NCBI GenBank assembly: GCA_037367405.1
Contig: JAZKJV010010625.1
Coordinates: 1 to 64,000 of the forward strand
DNA from: Ottelia alismoides
Lineage: Eukaryota; Streptophyta; Magnoliopsida; Alismatales; Hydrocharitaceae
Reading direction: 5' to 3'
DNA length: 64,000 bases
A model generated the notes under the pieces. That model saw nothing but the letters and a program-made list of their open reading frames with translations. It was not told the DNA's origin and searched no databases. Position numbers and translations under genes: made by a program. Of the stretch, positions 60,939-64,000 are shown piece by piece (within the stretch, counting starts at the first letter, position 1; the number at the start of each line of letters is the position of its first letter).

Positions 60939-61220
60939 TGTTGGAGTATTTGTTGTATGCGTCACTTGTAGATGGTTACTACATCCTGTGGTTTAGTCCC
61001 ACATCTACCATTTATGGGATGTGGAAACTCAATGAGAGCTATATAAGAAGCCCCTCACCCCCTATATCCAATGAGAAAAGTGAATGAACAATCAACCTTT
61101 TGAGGCGTTCTCCCGTGGTTTCATCTTGCTCCGTAGGGAGTTGGGTTTGCGTTAAAATCCCGCGTCCCATATTTCTTTATTCTTTTTATCTGATACGCTT
61201 CCACATTCGTATTTTCTATA
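60939..61220 (+). repeat. 3' LTR of the non-autonomous element
   Basis: Begins TGTTGGAGTATTTGTT. Its last bases (TTTTCTATA) have diverged from TTTTCTAACA, so the end is accurate to a few bases. Confidence 0.82.
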
Positions 61221-61410
61221 TGTTTTATTTAAAAAGGGTTGTTTAAGAGTTTGTTGCTACTCCCGTGATTTACATATTTATATACTAATCCTAGATGAAT
61301 AAATAATCGAATTTATGATTTTGTTTTGGAACAATGCCCTCGAGCTCTTTTTTTGTGTGGTAGGGTGGTGGGGGGTGCTGCCTCCTCTTGACCCTTGGCA
61401 TGCTGATCGG
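61221..61410 (+). repeat. Right unit of the ~190-bp duplication
   Basis: See 58,090-58,286. It ends GGCATGCTGAT and then continues with CGGTCAATGAG, as the left unit's own upstream flank does (CAGTCAAT). This indicates an original tandem duplication. Confidence 0.75.
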
Positions 61411-62075
61411 TCAATGAGTCCCTCATTTTTGAATGAAAGTTTCAACCCTCCTTCTGAAGTTGGAGATCAATGTTCCTGAAACTAATCAAGACATCTACAC
61501 ACATATTTGATACATGTTAGTATGTTTTTTTTAATTACCGAGCCCGATTTTGTGCTTCTTGGGTAACCGCTTTTCTTCATTCAAAAGATAAGTACATGAA
61601 GTGCATTGTGGTAGGCATATAGCCTTTAGAAGTGTAGGTGGCCAACATGACTTTGTAAAAGAGAAAGCTATGAGTATTGAGGTGGCCAACATGGCCTTAG
61701 GAAAAACTACAAGTGGTAAAAGAAAAGAAAGTAAATGGCTAAATATTTTTGAAAAAAGGGGGCGGGTGGTATCCCAAAACTGGGACCCTTCACAAAACGT
61801 ATATATTAATATGATTATAAATACAACGTGTTACGTTCTCTATGATATACACAATGCCTTACAGTGTCCAAAAGAAAGTAAATGGCTAAACATAATCTTC
61901 AAGGAGCATCCCCTTCTTTCTCCTTCAATCTTTTTCAATAATATGCCATTGATTTCTTCTCTAGAGTGGGTAGCCATACCTTGAAATTGTTTGTCTTTGG
62001 AGACTGGTAGGGCATACAGAAGGAAAGTTCTCAATGTTCTCATCTCTATAAGCAATAGGTTCAATCTCCTGTTAA
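61411..62075. other. Intron 2 sequence, nothing recognised
   Basis: AT-rich with a partial internal repeat (GTGGCCAACATG at about 61,630 and 61,682; AAAGAAAGTAAATGGCTAAA at about 61,720 and 61,870). No gene signal. Confidence 0.4.
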
Positions 62076-63040
62076 TCAAGATGTGGTTTCTGACTTGGCT
62101 GCTCTTGAACTTGGATCATCTTTTGTTGCATGTTGCTTTATCCTTTGCCCATAGAAGATGGAAGTTTTTTTTGTACCTTTCTTTCTTGAAACCAAAGTCC
62201 ATCCTTCCTTATGATCCGAGCTTTCTTCAATAGAGGGTTGTTGTTGTTGTATAGGCCTCAACGGTTCTGAAAATTTCTGTTGCACAATTTTTTTCTCCTG
62301 CTGAACGTTCACTTTTTAAGCACGTGGTTCTTGTTGTTGTCCCTTGTCCACATTTTGAATATTGTAGTTGCTGTTCTCTTTTTGTTGCACATTGGAAACC
62401 CCTTGCTGTTGCAGAGATGACTTATCCTGTGGCTTCAATCCTTCCTGACCTTGCATTTTGCTGCTGATCCAAAGCAATTTGTTGCAACACCAAAATTTGC
62501 TGCTGCTTCAGTTCTTTAGTAAGAACTGAGTCTTAGGCTCTCTGCTGCTGCTGTAGAACAGCCACAATAGGTTTTTGTGTCTGCATTTCCAATAAAGGAG
62601 CAGCTATTGCAAGCTTTTCATGTTGCTGCTGCTACTGGGGAACAACCACAGATGGTTGCTGTTTCTTTAAGGGGCAGCCTCGAAGGACTGTGGCTGCATA
62701 TGCAGAGCTGGTTGCTGAACCACGTCCTTTGAAGGTGGTTGTTTCTCAATAGTAAATTCCATCTGCTGCCTTAAGCTAGGTGGTTCCTTCATAGATTCGT
62801 TCTGCATAACTGAATGAAGCAAACGATTATGAGTCTCCAAAGATTGATGCTTTTGAATCTCCATCATTAATTGGTGTTTTTGCTGCAAATCAGTCACCAA
62901 CGGTTGCTGCTGGGGTATAGTAACCAAAGAAGAGCAAGCTATTGATAACTGCTGCTCGGAATCCAGTAGTTGCTGTTGCATTCCCTTTTCCCGTTGCTTC
63001 ATATTAAAGGCTGATGGGGTTGTTTTTTTTTTGAGCAATC
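62076..63040 (-). other. Glutamine-codon-rich decayed coding-like region
   Basis: On the minus strand successive open frames (63,038-62,667 and 62,312-62,076) are dominated by CAG/CAA codons: MQQQLLDSEQQLSIACS, IPQQQPLVTDLQQKH, RPIQQQQPSIEE, with EGWTLVSRKKGTKK near the end. Stops and frameshifts separate them. I do not recognise a family. Plant LINE-associated proteins sometimes contain GWxxVxRKK-like motifs, and a LINE remnant lies immediately upstream on this strand, but the link is speculative. It may instead be a trinucleotide-rich low-complexity tract. Confidence 0.4.
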
Positions 63041-63129
63041 GAAAAGGGTGTCATCCCGCTTTGGGGTTCACCGCAGTGAAAAGTATACTAATTTAGAAAG
63101 GGATACAAAACACACAAGAAAAAGGAAAA

Positions 63130-63720
63130 AAAGGAAATCTTTACATCATTGTCAAACTCGCCATGCCGCACATAGCGTCCTACATTGCGCTAAGACCCCG
63201 CTCACAGAAAAAACCTCCTCTCCAAAAATGACATCGTTCCTTGCGCACCAAATCGACCACACCACAGTGAAAGGGTATAGAATACCCTCATGCCCAAACC
63301 CACATACCAATCTTGCAATACGCCAGAAAGACATGCACGCGTCATGTGCAAGTCACGTGATGCCATCCCGGTTCCAAGTCTGCATAGAGAGCGCACATGA
63401 AAAGAAAAGATGATCCGCGTCTTCCACTGCCAATCCGCATCTCTCACATACCACGTCATCCAAACCCAAAAGCCGACATCGACAAGCCTTGGGTGAGAAG
63501 CCTTCCACGCCTGAAAAGCCATAGAAAAATCTTCACTCTGCGAGGCACCCTGGACTGCCATAACAAACCCATGTCCACTTGAAGCTCTTCTTGCACCTCC
63601 ACCCCACCCTCAAGTAGAAAGCGGTACGCCTTTCTCACCGAGAATCTTCCATCACCCCACAAGAAATGGTCCCTGCCCGAGGATGGACCCTCAACCTGAA
63701 GTAGTGTAGTCTGCTATGAA
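63130..63720 (-). pseudogene. LINE reverse-transcriptase zinc-binding (zf-RVT) domain remnant
   Basis: The minus strand from about 63,660 reads GRFSVRKAYRFLLEGG, LWQSRVPRRVKIFLWLF, RRGRLLTQGLS. In shifted frames VCERCGLAVEDADHLFFSC and VVWSIWCARNDVIFGEE follow. These are the successive landmarks of the zf-RVT domain at the C-terminus of plant LINE polymerases (P-R-V-K-I-F-L-W, Cys-x2-Cys with His and Cys, W-x-x-W-x-x-R-N). At least two frameshifts and one stop make it dead. The RT core upstream is not in the window. Confidence 0.78.
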
Positions 63721-63741
63721 AGGAACTCCTCTACTCTTGGG

Positions 63742-63962
63742 CATGGAAGGAAATATCGCGATATATCAGCGATAGATCATCGATATATCGATATGGACAT
63801 GGGACCGATATGGGCACCGATATGGTGATATATCCCGATTTCCAGGCATTTTCTTCACAAAGGCTCGTCGATATGGGCGATATTTCGGCGAGATATCGTC
63901 GATATATCGTTGAAAGATCGTATCGATACGATATCGAAACGATATCGATACAGCCTTCCATG
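63742..63962. mobile_element. hAT-like MITE with ATCGATAT-type interior (copy 2)
   Basis: 221 bp, ends CATGGAAGG / CCTTCCATG, perfect 8-bp target duplication CTCTTGGG (63,734-63,741 and 63,963-63,970). Same family as 54,425-54,616 in inverted orientation. It is inserted in or beside the LINE remnant. Confidence 0.9.
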
Positions 63963-64000
63963 CTCTTGGGTTAGATAATGTAGCCGTAAAATTTGGGGAC

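Larger units (their letters stand above)
58287..61220 (+). mobile_element. Non-autonomous LTR element (Copia-type signals) carrying plastid infA
   Basis: LTRs 58,287-58,585 and 60,939-61,220 begin TGTTGGAGTATTTGTT. The 5' LTR ends TAACA and abuts the tRNA-iMet primer site TGGTATCAGAGC (58,586-58,597). A polypurine stretch GAGGGGGAG ends at 60,938. The 2.35-kb interior has no gag or pol. It holds a GC-rich insert (59,040-59,500), an AG-rich stretch (59,590-59,830) and an infA-like segment (60,397-60,556). No target duplication is visible. Confidence 0.82.

Overview
This window is nuclear DNA from a flowering plant. The evidence is very long Ty3/Gypsy LTR retrotransposons nested in one another, a split nuclear gene with expanded introns, several small hAT-type elements, LINE debris and two fragments of plastid genes. 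I cannot name the species. GC-rich blocks inside AT-rich LTRs and multi-kilobase introns would fit a large monocot or magnoliid-like genome, but that is only an impression. No intact transposon gene is present. The only plausible functional gene is a threonyl-tRNA synthetase whose first two coding exons lie at 48,069-48,346 and 56,551-56,662.

Positions 1-42,213 are a retrotransposon nest with at least four members. The oldest is element B (minus strand). Its 5' LTR is at 38,338-42,213, its interior at 33,193-38,337 and 20,413-21,452, and the first 134 bp of its 3' LTR at 20,279-20,412. Element A (plus strand) sits inside B's 3' LTR. Only A's LTR is visible (1-2,957 plus 20,225-20,278) and the rest lies left of the window. 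Element E1 (2,958-20,224; 17.3 kb) is inserted in A's LTR with a perfect 5-bp target duplication (CACCT). E1 has 3.5-kb LTRs, a tRNA-Asp-like primer site, and gag, protease, RT, RNase H and integrase regions that are all broken. Element E2 (21,453-33,187; target duplication AGTAC/AATAC) is inserted in B's 3' untranslated region. It is more decayed, and a deletion joins its integrase directly to its 3' LTR.

E1 and B carry an unusual array between the coding region and the 3' LTR. It consists of repeated hairpins (CTATACTTAGG, loop, CCTAAGTATAG) that in E1 each end in a polypurine-tract-like G run. B has lost RT, RNase H and integrase and carries a decayed piece of plastid ycf1 in their place.

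Positions 42,214-47,966 are intergenic repeats: a 576-bp tandem duplication containing a 23-nt palindrome, and three degenerate TRIM-like units next to the gene.

Positions 48,069-64,000 are the threonyl-tRNA synthetase locus. Intron 1 (8.2 kb) holds a minus-strand LINE remnant split by two hAT-type elements, plus a third hAT MITE. Intron 2 (more than 7.3 kb, open to the right) holds a 2.9-kb non-autonomous LTR element that has captured plastid infA, a glutamine-rich stretch, a second LINE remnant and a MITE. Two MITE families here have interiors built from self-complementary motifs (ATCGATAT-like and TTCGGTCATTTCGG-like). Most have clear 8-bp target duplications.
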